64,000 bases of DNA from an uncultured Acidobacteriaceae bacterium (GCA_903828675.1 CAIKND010000237.1:1-64000), one strand, 5' to 3'. Positions 1 through 8,149 are shown, counted from the first letter of the stretch. Notes: generated from the letters alone by a model not told the origin. Numbers and translations are program-made.

Positions 1-163
1 AGACCCTCCCAACACTCCCCAAACTGCTCCAAACTCTCCTGCGAAAACCGCGAAGTTGTCATACAAACAACTTCGAACCTACACGCGCTGCTTCAAAGTA
101 CCTTCTATGGTTCGATCAATTTTCAAATGCGTTTGCCCTGAGAGTGTGATGGAGCCGCCGGTT

Positions 164-1300
164 TTAGCCGTTCAAGTGGCGGCGCAGATCTTCAGGGTGG
201 TTGCAGTGGGCGAAGGCGGTTTCGCGGGAGACGCGGCCGGCGCGCACGAGTTCGGCCAGCGACTGTTCCATGGTCAACATGCCTTCGGAGCGGCCGGTCT
301 CGATGTTGGCCCAGAGTTGATGGTCGTCGCCGCGGCGGATCAGGTTGCGCATGGCGCTGGTGGCTACCAGAATTTCGACGGCGGGGTAGCGTCCGATGCC
401 GTTGGCGGCGGGCAGCAGTTGCTGCGAGATGACGGCCAGCAGTGCCAGGGAAAGCTGCTGCCGTATCTGCGACTGATAGCCGGAGGGGAAAATGTCCAGG
501 ATGCGCGAGACGGTTTGCGCGGCATCGTTGGTATGCAGCGAGGTAAGAACCAGGTGCCCGGTTTCCGCCGCTGTAAGGGCCGCGGCCATGGTCTCGGTGT
601 CGCGCATTTCGCCCACCAGAATCACGTCCGGGTCCTGACGCAGAACGGCGCGGACGGCCTGGGCAAAGCTGGGTGTGTCGTAGCCGAGTTCAATCTGTTC
701 GACCAGCGATTTGCGGTTGGTGTGCTGATACTCGACCGGATCTTCGATGGTGATGATGTGGTCGCGGCGGTTGGCGTTGATGCGGTCAATTAATGCGGCC
801 ATGGTGGAGGTCTTGCCGCAGCCGGTGGCTCCGGTAAGCAGGACGAGACCCTGACGCCGCTCGGTAAGCATGGCGAGAGACGCGGGCAGATGAAGCGTTT
901 CCAGCGATGGAATCTGCGCGGGCAACAGCCGGATGGAGGCGGCGAGGGTTCCGCGCTGAAAGTGAAAATTGGCGCGAAATCTGCCTGTGGTGCCGCGCAC
1001 AAAACAGAAGTCCATGCACTTGCGCGTCTGCAACTCCTCAGCCTGATCGGCGGTGAGCAGCGGCAGCAGCATGGTGCGAATGGTCTCGGCCGAGAGGGCC
1101 GGCCCGGAGTCTGCCGTAAGTGCGCCGTTGACGCGCAAGGTGGCGGGCGAGCCGGCCATCAGGATGATGTCGGAAGCGTTGTTGTGGAGCGCAACGGAGA
1201 GGAGCTGGTCTATCGAGCGCTTCTCGCTGGTCTTGACGCCGGTGGCCGAGCGGTTCAGTTGATCGACAAGCTTTGAAAGTTCGTTGTCACGGTCTTCCAT
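164..1300 (-). CDS. pilT: Type IV pilus retraction ATPase PilT
   Basis: Cytoplasmic hexameric ATPase that depolymerises type IV pili (twitching motility, adhesion). Counting from the ATG at 1300 (378 aa, normal for PilT), Walker A GATGCGKTS lies at 157-165, the Asp box HIITIEDPVEY at 181-191, Walker B DPDVILVGEMRD at 223-234 and the His box TGHLVLTSLHTNDA at 247-260. The C-terminal AMRNLIRRG matches the PilT AIRNLIRE signature, which separates it from PilB. An upstream TTG at 1423 would add 41 residues that run into a hairpin repeat, so I prefer the ATG, although no strong ribosome binding site is visible. No other pilus gene lies in the window, so the gene is isolated from its machinery here. 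Confidence 0.93.
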   Translation of the reverse strand: MEDRDNELSKLVDQLNRSATGVKTSEKRSIDQLLSVALHNNASDIILMAGSPATLRVNGALTADSGPALSAETIRTMLLPLLTADQAEELQTRKCMDFCFVRGTTGRFRANFHFQRGTLAASIRLLPAQIPSLETLHLPASLAMLTERRQGLVLLTGATGCGKTSTMAALIDRINANRRDHIITIEDPVEYQHTNRKSLVEQIELGYDTPSFAQAVRAVLRQDPDVILVGEMRDTETMAAALTAAETGHLVLTSLHTNDAAQTVSRILDIFPSGYQSQIRQQLSLALLAVISQQLLPAANGIGRYPAVEILVATSAMRNLIRRGDDHQLWANIETGRSEGMLTMEQSLAELVRAGRVSRETAFAHCNHPEDLRRHLNG

Positions 1301-1407
1301 GAGGGAATCATATGATTGCAGGCTGGGGAGTGGAAAGGCGCTGAGGTTGAGTGCGTCGTGGTCAGTGGTCAATGAGCGAAGAGGCAGCGCGGTTGAGTGC
1401 GTCGTAT

Positions 1408-1446
1408 CCCACCCATTCCGCAAAGAGCGCGGAATGGATGGGGCAC
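1408..1446. repeat. Intergenic hairpin repeat with GGGGCAC tag (copy a)
   Basis: An imperfect inverted repeat between malQ and pilT: left arm CCCACCCATTCCGC (1408-1421), short A-rich loop, right arm GCGGAATGGATGGGG (1429-1443), then CACGGAGCC. The core is nearly the same as that inside the MITE-like elements at 11851 and 14048. The CACGGAGC flank followed by T's matches the copy at 61708 in reverse orientation. It may also act as a transcription terminator for malQ. A 15-bp direct repeat, GGTTGAGTGCGTCGT, occurs at 1345-1359 and 1391-1405, just beside it. Confidence 0.75.
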
Positions 1447-1468
1447 GGAGCCTTTTGGCGGCGGCGGG

Positions 1469-3040
1469 CTACTCCGCTTCTGCGTCCTCTTCTTCAGGGG
1501 CGGCGAGCGGATCGTTGTCGCGGTCGGTGACTTCGGCCGGGGCGGCCAGGCGGGCGGCCAACTCCGCCGTCCAGCATTGCTCGGGGGCGCGCCAACTCCA
1601 GTTGCCGGAGGGGACGGCGGGGGTGTTCATGCGGGCCTCGGAGCCCAGCTCGAGCAGGTCCTGCGCGGGAACAATCGCCATCTGCGCGACGCTGGACTGG
1701 GCGGCGCGCAGGAGCGGCCAGACAGGACTCGAGACGCCATTGCTGAAAGGGATGGGCCCGATATAGGCTTCGACGGCCTGGTGCTCGATTTTGGAGGCCG
1801 TTTGCCACCAGCCGAGCGTGGTGTCGTTGTCGTGAGTGCCGGTGTAGGCCACCGTGTCCGGGGTGAAGCGGTGGGGCAGGTGAGTGTGCGCGCCCTTGCC
1901 GCTGAAGCCGAACTGGAGGACCTTCATGCCTGGCAGTTCAAGCTCATGGCGCAGCGCGTCCACTTCCGGCGTAATCAGGCCCAGGTCTTCAGCGACCAGC
2001 GGCAGGGGCCCGAGCGCGGCTTCGAGGGCGCGGAAAAGTTCGAGCCCGGGCGCTTTGATCCACTCGCCGTTGACGGCCGTCTCTTCGTCTTCGGGGATGG
2101 CCCAGTAGGCCTCGAAGCCGCGGAAGTGGTCGAGGCGGACGATGTCATAAAGCTGGCAGGCCCGGCGGATTCGGTCGATCCACCACTGGAAGCCGCTCTC
2201 GGCCAGCACGTCCCAGCGATAGAGCGGGTTGCCCCAGCGCTGGCCGGTGGGGGAAAAATAGTCGGGCGGAACTCCGGCGATGCGCAGCGGCTTAAGGCCG
2301 GGATCTTCCATGTCCAATTCAAAGAGTTCGGGGTGCACCCACACGTCGGACGAGTCCATATTGACGAAGATGGCAACGTCGCCGAGGATGCGGATGTGGC
2401 TGCGCGCGGCGGCCTCGCGCAGGTTGTTCCACTGCAGCGAAAAGGCGAACTGGAGAACCTGCTCCTGGGCCAGGGCGCGGCCGCACTCGACGGCAACCTT
2501 GGCCAGGGCGCGGGGCTGGCGCAGGCGGAGCGGCTCAGGCCAGGCCGTCCACGCCCCCGTGTTGAACTGGCGGCGCAACTCGGCATAGAGAGCGTAGTCG
2601 ACCAGCCAGGCTTGCTGGGCCAGGCAGAACTCTTCAAATTGAGCCCACTGCTTGGCCAACTGGGGCGTGTGCGGGCCGCGGTCAAGGAAGTTGCCGGCGG
2701 CCTCGTAGAGCAGCGGAAGCTTGCGGCGCTCCACGTCATCAAAGTCCACGTTGCCGCTGCGGCCGGCGAGATCGGCGATCCGGTGGCCCTCGATCCAGCC
2801 CCAGTCGCAAAGGAATTCAAGACTGATGAGGTAGGGATTTCCAGCAAAGGCCGAGGAGCCCGCGTAGGGCGAATTGCCGTAGCCCGTGGGGCACAAGGGC
2901 AGCACCTGCCACACGTGCTGTTTGGCGGCGGCGAGAAAGGCCACGAACTCGTGGGCGGCTGGGCCCAGGTCGCCGATGCCGCCATAAGAGGGCAGGGAAG
3001 TGATGTGCAGCAGAACGCCGGACGAGCGCTGAAAATCCAT
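1469..3040 (-). CDS. malQ: 4-alpha-glucanotransferase (amylomaltase, GH77)
   Basis: Cytoplasmic disproportionating enzyme that transfers 1,4-alpha-glucan segments in maltodextrin and glycogen metabolism. GH77 hallmarks are all present: GQRWGNPLYRWD, RLDHFRGFEAYW (nucleophile Asp), LVAEDLG (acid/base Glu) and YTGTHDNDTTLGWW (third carboxylate). The N-terminus SSGVLLHITSLPSYGGIGDLG is typical of the bacterial short form. I start at the ATG at 3040, where this homology begins (523 aa). An in-frame ATG at 3118 would add 26 residues with no family resemblance and would overlap the promoter region of the divergent GH2 gene. The tail is acidic (EEEDAEAE). It is transcribed away from the GH2 gene. 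Confidence 0.93.
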   Translation of the reverse strand: MDFQRSSGVLLHITSLPSYGGIGDLGPAAHEFVAFLAAAKQHVWQVLPLCPTGYGNSPYAGSSAFAGNPYLISLEFLCDWGWIEGHRIADLAGRSGNVDFDDVERRKLPLLYEAAGNFLDRGPHTPQLAKQWAQFEEFCLAQQAWLVDYALYAELRRQFNTGAWTAWPEPLRLRQPRALAKVAVECGRALAQEQVLQFAFSLQWNNLREAAARSHIRILGDVAIFVNMDSSDVWVHPELFELDMEDPGLKPLRIAGVPPDYFSPTGQRWGNPLYRWDVLAESGFQWWIDRIRRACQLYDIVRLDHFRGFEAYWAIPEDEETAVNGEWIKAPGLELFRALEAALGPLPLVAEDLGLITPEVDALRHELELPGMKVLQFGFSGKGAHTHLPHRFTPDTVAYTGTHDNDTTLGWWQTASKIEHQAVEAYIGPIPFSNGVSSPVWPLLRAAQSSVAQMAIVPAQDLLELGSEARMNTPAVPSGNWSWRAPEQCWTAELAARLAAPAEVTDRDNDPLAAPEEEDAEAE

Positions 3041-3073
3041 GAATTCATTATCGGCGGGAAGCGTGTGAACTGG

Positions 3074-3103
3074 CGACAGGCAAAGGCCCGGAACCACTAT
3101 AAT
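3074..3103 (+). promoter_or_regulatory. Candidate sigma-70 promoter for the GH2 gene
   Basis: A perfect -10 box TATAAT (3098-3103) lies about 18 bp after GCGACA (3074-3079; four of six match TTGACA). A start near 3110 would give a leader of about 40 nt before the ATG at 3149. It sits in the gap between the divergent malQ and GH2 genes. Confidence 0.4.
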
Positions 3104-3148
3104 CCGAGTCAATTCCATGTTGGGCGCAGCGCGTCCGCGAAATTTTAA

Positions 3149-5845
3149 ATGAAAGCCTGGAGTCTACCGTTGAAGAAGTTTATTTGCTGCTCACTGTTCT
3201 CATTTTTGGTATCGATACCGGTGGTCCTGATGCCTATGTCCGCAATCGCAAAATCAACGGTGCCTGAACCGGCAGTGCTGGCAGGCGGCTGGCAGTTGCA
3301 GGATGTAGCCAAGGTGCCGCAGGCTGCGGCGGAGGTCGCGTCCGCTGCCTTCAAAACGGACGGTTGGTATACCGCCACGGTGCCGGGCACGGTGCTCACC
3401 ACGCTGGTGAACAACCACGTCTATCCCGATCCGATGTACGGGGAAAATAACCGGCCGGAGGTGATTCCCGAGAGCCTGAACCGGACTTCGTACTGGTATA
3501 GAACGCTGATCGAGGTTCCCAAGTCCTACAAGGGCCATCACGTATGGCTCAACTTCGACGGCATCAACTATTCGGCGGCGGTGTGGGTAAATGGGGTGCA
3601 GGTGGGCTCCATTCGCGGGGCATTTATCCGGGGCATCTTCGACATCACGGCCAATGTGACGCCGGGCAAAAAGGCGGTGGTGGCCGTGCTGGTGACGCCG
3701 CAGCCTACGCCAGGCGTGCCGCACGAACATACGCTGCGCGACGGCCTGGGAAAGAACGGCGGCGTAACCGCGCTGGATGGACCAACATTTCTTTCGACGA
3801 TTGGCTGGGATTGGATTCCGGCTATCCGCGACCGGGACGCGGGCATCTGGCAGAAGGTGTTTCTGTCGGCGACCGGGCCGGTGGTGTTGAAAGACCCGCT
3901 GGTGACGACCGATCTGCCGTTGCCTCGGACCGACTCGACCGATGTGGCCGTGAAGGCGACGCTTGAAAACGTCAGCGACCAGCCGGTGAAGGGCGTGGTT
4001 GAGGGCAGGATTGAGTCGATCAAATTTTCGCAAGAGGTCGAGGTCGCGCCGCACAGCAAGCAGGTGGTGAGCTTCGACGCCAAGAACACACCCGCGCTGC
4101 ATATCGACCATCCGCGGCTGTGGTGGCCGAACGGCTACGGCGCGCCGGAGATGTACAAGCTGCACCTGAGTTTCAAGCAGGGGCGGGCGGAGTCCGACGC
4201 GCAGAATGTGGATTTCGGCGTACGCAAGATCAGCTACACGGTGCCCGGTACCGACACGCTCACCATCTCGGTGAACGGCGTGCAGGTGTTCATCCGCGGC
4301 GGCGATTGGGGCCTGGACGACGCCATGAAGCGGATTCCCCGCGAGCGGCTTGACGCGCAAATCCGGATGCATCGGCTGGCGAATCTCAACCTCATCCGCA
4401 ACTGGGTGGGGCAGAGCACGGGCCAGGACTTCTACGAGCTTTGCGACAAGTACGGCATTTTGATCTGGGACGAGTTCTTCCAGCCCAACCCCAGCGATGG
4501 GCCCAACCCCACCGATCTCGTCACCTACACGGCCAACGTGCGCGACAAGATTCTGCGCTTCCGCAACCACCCTTCCATCATGCTGTGGTGCGCGCGCAAC
4601 GAGGGCTTTCCGCCGCCGGAGATCGACGCCGAACTGCGCAAGCTGCTGGCCGAACTCGAACCCACCCGCCGTTACCAGCCCAGCTCCACGGACGGCCCCG
4701 GCGTGCGCTCGCACGGCCCTTATTACTGGCGCACGCCGCGCGAGTTTTACAAGGTCACCGACGACTATTTCAAGACCGAGACAGGCAGCATGTCGGTGCC
4801 GACGCTGGAGTCCATTCACGGCATGATGCCGAAGAAGGATTGGGAGACGATTAACGACGACTGGGCCGAACACGACTTTGCCAAAGGCGCGCAGAACGGC
4901 GACAAGTACCCGCTGGAGATCGCGGCGCGCTTCGGCAAGTTCGCAAACCTCGCGGACTTTGTGCGCAAGGCGCAACTGGCCAACTACGAGGGCTTCCGCT
5001 CCATGTACGAGGGGCGCAACGCGCAACTGTTCCACCCGACCACGGCAATTATTACGTGGATGAGCCATCCCGCGCAGCCCAGTTTTGTGTGGCAGCTTTA
5101 CCACTACGATCTGGAGCCGAACGCGTCGCTCTTCGCGGTGAAGAGCGCGGGCGAGATGGTGCACATCCAGTTCAACGAATCCAACGGCGACCTGCAGGTG
5201 ATCAACAATCTCGCCGACGCCGTGAAGGATGCGGTGGCGCATGTGACCGTCTATAACCTCGACGGTACGGTGGCTTACCAGCACGAGACCAAGGTGACGG
5301 CGGAGCCGGATGTGGCCACCAGCCTGGGCCCCATCGAGTTTCCGGCGGATGTTTCGGCGGTGCACTTTCTCAAACTTGACCTCACGGACGCCGCAGGCAA
5401 GCCGCTGAGTTCGAATTTCTACTGGCGCAGTTTGCCGGAGCATCCGGACGATTTCAACGATCTGAACAAGATGCCGGTGGTGACACTGGACGCGAAGGTG
5501 GGGCGCAAGGACGCAGACGGTAAGCGGGTGTTGACGGTGACGCTGCACAATCCCGCAGCGAGTGTGGCCCTGATGGCGCACATGCAACTGCGGCGGGCCA
5601 AGTCGGGCGAGCGGGTGCTGCCTGTCTATTACAGCGACAACTATGTGTCGCTGGTTCCCAACGAAACGCGGACCATCACGATTGAAGCTGCGCTGAGCGA
5701 CTTCAACGGCGAAGATGCGCTGGTGCTCTTCGATGGCTGGAATGTAACGGTAGCAGCGGCCACGGGAGTAGCGCCGAATGTGGATGCGGATCCGTCAAAG
5801 CAGCCCGTGACAGGGTTGCCGTTCCAAACCGAGGGGCTGCGGTGA
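3149..5845 (+). CDS. Secreted GH2 glycosidase, exo-beta-D-glucosaminidase/beta-mannosidase type
   Basis: An 898-aa exported hydrolase. A hydrophobic N-terminal segment ending near ...SAIAKS (about residue 35) looks like a signal peptide. A sugar-binding jelly roll follows (about 50-220), then an Ig-like sandwich (about 235-335) and a TIM barrel (about 345-650) with GGDWGLDDAMKR, the acid/base motif CARNEG (Glu485) and the candidate nucleophile in FKTETGS (Glu544). Ig-like C-terminal domains complete it. The barrel resembles the exo-beta-glucosaminidase/mannosylglycoprotein branch of GH2 rather than LacZ, so release of GlcN or Man from chitosan-like or mannan-like glycans is plausible. The exact substrate cannot be read from sequence. 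It is a single-gene unit with its own candidate promoter. Confidence 0.85.
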   Translation: MKAWSLPLKKFICCSLFSFLVSIPVVLMPMSAIAKSTVPEPAVLAGGWQLQDVAKVPQAAAEVASAAFKTDGWYTATVPGTVLTTLVNNHVYPDPMYGENNRPEVIPESLNRTSYWYRTLIEVPKSYKGHHVWLNFDGINYSAAVWVNGVQVGSIRGAFIRGIFDITANVTPGKKAVVAVLVTPQPTPGVPHEHTLRDGLGKNGGVTALDGPTFLSTIGWDWIPAIRDRDAGIWQKVFLSATGPVVLKDPLVTTDLPLPRTDSTDVAVKATLENVSDQPVKGVVEGRIESIKFSQEVEVAPHSKQVVSFDAKNTPALHIDHPRLWWPNGYGAPEMYKLHLSFKQGRAESDAQNVDFGVRKISYTVPGTDTLTISVNGVQVFIRGGDWGLDDAMKRIPRERLDAQIRMHRLANLNLIRNWVGQSTGQDFYELCDKYGILIWDEFFQPNPSDGPNPTDLVTYTANVRDKILRFRNHPSIMLWCARNEGFPPPEIDAELRKLLAELEPTRRYQPSSTDGPGVRSHGPYYWRTPREFYKVTDDYFKTETGSMSVPTLESIHGMMPKKDWETINDDWAEHDFAKGAQNGDKYPLEIAARFGKFANLADFVRKAQLANYEGFRSMYEGRNAQLFHPTTAIITWMSHPAQPSFVWQLYHYDLEPNASLFAVKSAGEMVHIQFNESNGDLQVINNLADAVKDAVAHVTVYNLDGTVAYQHETKVTAEPDVATSLGPIEFPADVSAVHFLKLDLTDAAGKPLSSNFYWRSLPEHPDDFNDLNKMPVVTLDAKVGRKDADGKRVLTVTLHNPAASVALMAHMQLRRAKSGERVLPVYYSDNYVSLVPNETRTITIEAALSDFNGEDALVLFDGWNVTVAAATGVAPNVDADPSKQPVTGLPFQTEGLR

Positions 5846-5897
5846 GAAGAACAGGGAATAGGGAATAGAAAAGCGCGAAGGCGGAGTGTTGTGCGAT

Positions 5898-5930
5898 CCC
5901 AGGTCCCAAACGCGGGACCTGGGGCACCCG
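5898..5930. repeat. Intergenic hairpin repeat (copy b)
   Basis: Inverted repeat CCCAGGTCCC / GGGACCTGGG around a six-base loop AAACGC, followed by the conserved GCACCC tag. Same architecture as copies at 6045, 7131 and 7277, with different arm sequence. It lies 52 bp after the GH2 stop. Confidence 0.75.
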
Positions 5931-6044
5931 GCCATTATCAGACGGGAATGCATGGAACCGTAGAAATCGAATCGGAGTGGACGGCTTGTGAGAGAGGCTG
6001 GCAACTGCCTGGGTGGATGCGCTACAGGCAGGTCGATTCCCCCT

Positions 6045-6080
6045 CCCCGGTCCCCAAAAGCGAGGGACCGGGGGCACCCT
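6045..6080. repeat. Intergenic hairpin repeat (copy c)
   Basis: Inverted repeat CCCCGGTCCC / GGGACCGGGG with loop CAAAAGCGA and trailing GCACCC tag. It ends about 20 bp before the Rhs-like tip gene. Its arms match copy d at 7131, which lies in reverse orientation, so the pair brackets the Rhs-like genes. Confidence 0.75.
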
Positions 6081-6099
6081 CAACTTGATAGATTACGGT

Positions 6100-6600
6100 A
6101 TGAGACTAGGGCCACCCGCCGACTGCTGGCCTGTCTGCACTGCGCTGTTAGGCGCCGGATTGGGAGCCTTGGCGGAAGCTGGCGGCGAATACCTACGAGG
6201 AGAAAAGCTTAATTCAGGAAAAATTGTTGCTGCTGCGATAGGCGGGGGCGTGATTGGGGCTATCGCAGGCCCAATCGGAGATGCCGCAGAGCTTGGAATT
6301 GCGGCCAAGGTTATAGGTCAGCTGGGGGCAAACCTGATTGGAGGGGCTGTCGAGCGCAAACTGACAGGCGGAAAGGCGCTTGATGCCAAAGCTGCGGCCT
6401 CCGACGCTGTGGGTGCTGGGGCCTCGGCTGGGGTCGAGAAAGCAATTGGGAAAACGGTTGCTTCCAAGATAGTTAAGGAGGTTGCAAGTAAGGTAATTGA
6501 CACAGGCATGGACGCCGCTAAGAGAGGTACGCCCGACAGCAAGCCACAACCGCCGCCACCACCACCACCGCCGCCGCAACCGCTGCCACAGCACAATTAG
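6100..6600 (+). CDS. Orphan Rhs/polymorphic-toxin C-terminal tip-like protein
   Basis: 166 aa from the ATG at 6100. The reading frame stays open upstream to 6013, but that part only translates hairpin repeat c. The sequence starts GPPADCWPVCTALLGAGLG and is a run of Gly/Ala-rich amphipathic segments (GGGVIGAIAGPIGDAAELG, GASAGVEKAIGKTVASK) of the kind that follows the core in Rhs-family proteins. It ends in a poly-proline stretch (PPPPPPPPP, near residues 152-160). No Shine-Dalgarno is visible, which fits a displaced tip rather than a free-standing gene. An Rhs core scrap (STGKERDSES) lies 640 bp downstream. The catalytic class is not recognisable. It could be an inert remnant. Confidence 0.5.
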   Translation: MRLGPPADCWPVCTALLGAGLGALAEAGGEYLRGEKLNSGKIVAAAIGGGVIGAIAGPIGDAAELGIAAKVIGQLGANLIGGAVERKLTGGKALDAKAAASDAVGAGASAGVEKAIGKTVASKIVKEVASKVIDTGMDAAKRGTPDSKPQPPPPPPPPPQPLPQHN

Positions 6601-6669
6601 TAGCAAGCCGACGACGAGAGAACCTTGAGCAGTTGAGCGCCTAGACATCGGTGACGAAAAGGGGGCATT

Positions 6670-6969
6670 TTGAGCAGCATTGATCTGGCCAAATGGCCGT
6701 TCGGGAAGTTTACTATCGCTTCGATTTGCATGAGTGTCATACATTTCTTTTTACAGATGCGATGGACAGCGATCCGGTACACTTCGTTTGGACCTCGACC
6801 AGAAGGGGCTCAAGCATTTATCGGTTTTGAAGTAATCTTATTAATGCTGATTCTCGGCATTGGTTTTATCCATATTTGCGACAAGAACAGGACACGGTCA
6901 ATAATGCCGTATTGTCTTGGAATTATGGCATCGATTGGAGCGTGGGTGACTGTATCGTTCCTGCTCTGA
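6670..6969 (+). CDS. Small three-helix membrane protein, candidate immunity protein
   Basis: 99 aa from a TTG at 6670 preceded by AAAGGGGG. Three hydrophobic segments are visible, at about residues 13-31, 49-70 and 77-99. There is little charged sequence and no recognised family. The codons are more AT-rich than the neighbours. It follows the Rhs-like tip by 70 bp on the same strand, which is the usual place for an immunity gene of a membrane-acting tip. That role is inferred from position alone. It may equally be an unrelated small membrane protein. Confidence 0.45.
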   Translation: MSSIDLAKWPFGKFTIASICMSVIHFFLQMRWTAIRYTSFGPRPEGAQAFIGFEVILLMLILGIGFIHICDKNRTRSIMPYCLGIMASIGAWVTVSFLL

Positions 6970-7090
6970 GTTGACTGGCTTAGGTCTCCTTTCCGAGGCC
7001 TGAGGTTCATATGCGATGGAGCCCGACATTTATGATGGGCTCCACCGTTTGTGCAACCAGAGTGCTTTTTTCGGTATCCCGTTATACCGG

Positions 7091-7175
7091 GCGGGTGGCC
7101 CCGGTCCCGGTGACCTTTCCAAACCACAATGAGGGTGCCCCCGGTCCCTCGCAGTTGGGGACCGGGGTCGATGTA
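7091..7175. repeat. Intergenic hairpin repeats (copies e and d, reverse orientation)
   Basis: GGGTGCCCCCGGTCCC (7133-7148) pairs with GGGGACCGGGG (7157-7167): this is copy c inverted, with the GGGTGC tag now leading. A partial second unit, GGGTGGCCCCGGTCCCGG, begins at 7093. The rest of the 6970-7350 interval holds a small hairpin GGAGCCC/GGGCTCC at about 7019-7041, the Rhs scrap and copy f. Confidence 0.65.
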
Positions 7176-7241
7176 CGATGAGGGCACGTGACTATGACGG
7201 AACCCGCCGTGTGTGCATTTTACGTGTGTTTTGTGACGTCC

Positions 7242-7280
7242 CGTTCTACCGGCAAAGAACGCGACTCCGAATCTGCCGGG
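7242..7280 (+). pseudogene. Rhs core fragment (STGKERDSES)
   Basis: The + strand reads RSTGKERDSESAG. This matches the start of the Rhs repeat-associated core signature (TGKERDSESGLDYFGARYY), but homology stops at once where hairpin repeat f begins. The rest of the core (YFGARYY, DPLG) is absent, so this is debris of an Rhs gene. It supports reading the 6.1-7.3 kb segment as an eroded Rhs locus. Confidence 0.6.
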
Positions 7281-7340
7281 TGCCCCACATCTAGCCACCA
7301 AGATCGGGTGGCCCATGTCTCGATTTTGAGACATGGGATT
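7277..7340. repeat. Intergenic hairpin repeat (copy f)
   Basis: GGGTGCCCC tag at 7279, then a second GGGTGGCCC and a perfect ten-base inverted repeat CCCATGTCTC (7312-7321) / GAGACATGGG (7328-7337) with loop GATTTT. It interrupts the Rhs core fragment immediately after its SES codons and lies just downstream of the antitoxin gene. Confidence 0.7.
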
Positions 7341-7350
7341 CGACGAGTTT

Positions 7351-7668
7351 TCAGGCGGGGTCTTCCCGAACGGGCGTCTCCTTCTTCACTCCAATCGAGA
7401 GTTGAAGTCCCAGCGCGTGCAAAATCTTTCCAAGGCTGTTCAGCGTGGGGTTTCCATCCTCGTTGAGCATCTGGTAGATGTGTTCCCGGTTCAGCTTGCT
7501 GGCTCGTGCCACCACCGCGACCTTGCGCGAATCCAGAACATTCTTCAACGCCACCAGAAACGCCGATTGCGAATCTTCAAGAGCCGCCTGAAGGTAGTTC
7601 GCCGCTTCAGCGTTGTCTTTTAGCCGGAGCAACAGGTTTTCTCTGTAACTTCTGGAGCGTGCTGGCAT
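7351..7668 (-). CDS. Antitoxin with HTH domain (addiction module antidote, HigA/COG3636-like)
   Basis: 105 aa. The N-terminus (SYRENLLLRLKDNAEAANYLQAALED) is the typical opening of the short antidote family that pairs with COG3657-type toxins. A Cro-like HTH follows at about 48-88 (VAVVARASKLNREHIYQML...NPTLNSLGKIL). Such proteins neutralise the toxin and repress the operon. Its first codons overlap the 3' end of the toxin gene by 62 nt, so the pair is translated from one message with the toxin first, as in higBA. Confidence 0.85.
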   Translation of the reverse strand: MPARSRSYRENLLLRLKDNAEAANYLQAALEDSQSAFLVALKNVLDSRKVAVVARASKLNREHIYQMLNEDGNPTLNSLGKILHALGLQLSIGVKKETPVREDPA

Positions 7669-7999
7669 CCTTCACCTCCTGGTAATCGTTCCAATACTTT
7701 CTCGCTGTCCTGATGTCTTTCGCCTGTGTGCCCTTGTCGCCGCCGATGAGCAGCAGCACGATCACTGGCCCATCCTCGGCAAAATAAACGCGGTAGCCAG
7801 AGCCGCAATCGATCCGCAGTTCGCGAACACCCTCACCCAAAGACTTGCAGTCGCCCAGGTTTCCCTGTTCAAGCCGATCGAGACGCACTCGAATCCGCGC
7901 GCGTCCCATTGCATCGCGCAAGCCGTCGAGCCAGTCCTCAAACGGGCATGCGCCCGATCCAGTCTCATAAACCCTCAGCTCTCTTGGACTAACTTCCAC
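7607..7999 (-). CDS. RelE/HigB-like toxin (phage Gp49/COG3657 type)
   Basis: 130 aa from the GTG at 7999, which has AGGGG about nine bases upstream. The frame stays open to 8086 but the extra residues show no family resemblance. Family features: FEDWLDGLRDAMGRARIRVRLDRL, then GVRELRID and GYRVYFAEDG, then LLLIGGDKGTQAKDIRTARKYW. Members are ribosome-dependent mRNA endonucleases. The C-terminal tail after KYWNDYQ is about 25 residues longer than usual and basic; it covers the overlap with the antitoxin start. The toxin-first order and overlap support a functional type II module. Confidence 0.85.
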   Translation of the reverse strand: MEVSPRELRVYETGSGACPFEDWLDGLRDAMGRARIRVRLDRLEQGNLGDCKSLGEGVRELRIDCGSGYRVYFAEDGPVIVLLLIGGDKGTQAKDIRTARKYWNDYQEVKDASTLQKLQRKPVAPAKRQR

Positions 8000-8088
8000 T
8001 GCGGCCCCTGTTCTTGCGTCCGACCGTAACTCGAAAAGTGTAGCGCAAAACCTACATTTATTCAACCAGAAGTGCAGATCCCACACGC

Positions 8089-8125
8089 AGAAAGGCCCGC
8101 AACCATCTCGGTTGCGGGCCTTTCT
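8089..8125. terminator. Strong bidirectional hairpin terminator
   Basis: Perfect 16-bp stem (AGAAAGGCCCGCAACC at 8089-8104, complement at 8110-8125) with loop ATCTC. A-rich and T-rich ends make it usable on either strand. It lies 25 bp downstream of the PPIase stop on the minus strand and upstream of the toxin-antitoxin pair, insulating the two. Confidence 0.85.
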
Positions 8126-8149
8126 GTGTCTCTTGCGAGAGATTGCGGG

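Noticed and set aside
56..793. 245-codon plus-strand open frame across the pilT 3' half
   Set aside because: It is the antisense shadow of pilT, with no ribosome binding site or family resemblance.
3254..5587. 777-codon minus-strand open frame across the GH2 gene
   Set aside because: Antisense frame of a high-GC gene, rich in His/Arg/Val with no domain signature. The plus-strand GH2 motifs are unambiguous.
7188..7466. 92-codon plus-strand frame containing STGKERDSES as a complete gene
   Set aside because: Only the Rhs scrap is recognisable. The rest translates a hairpin repeat and the antisense of the antitoxin gene.
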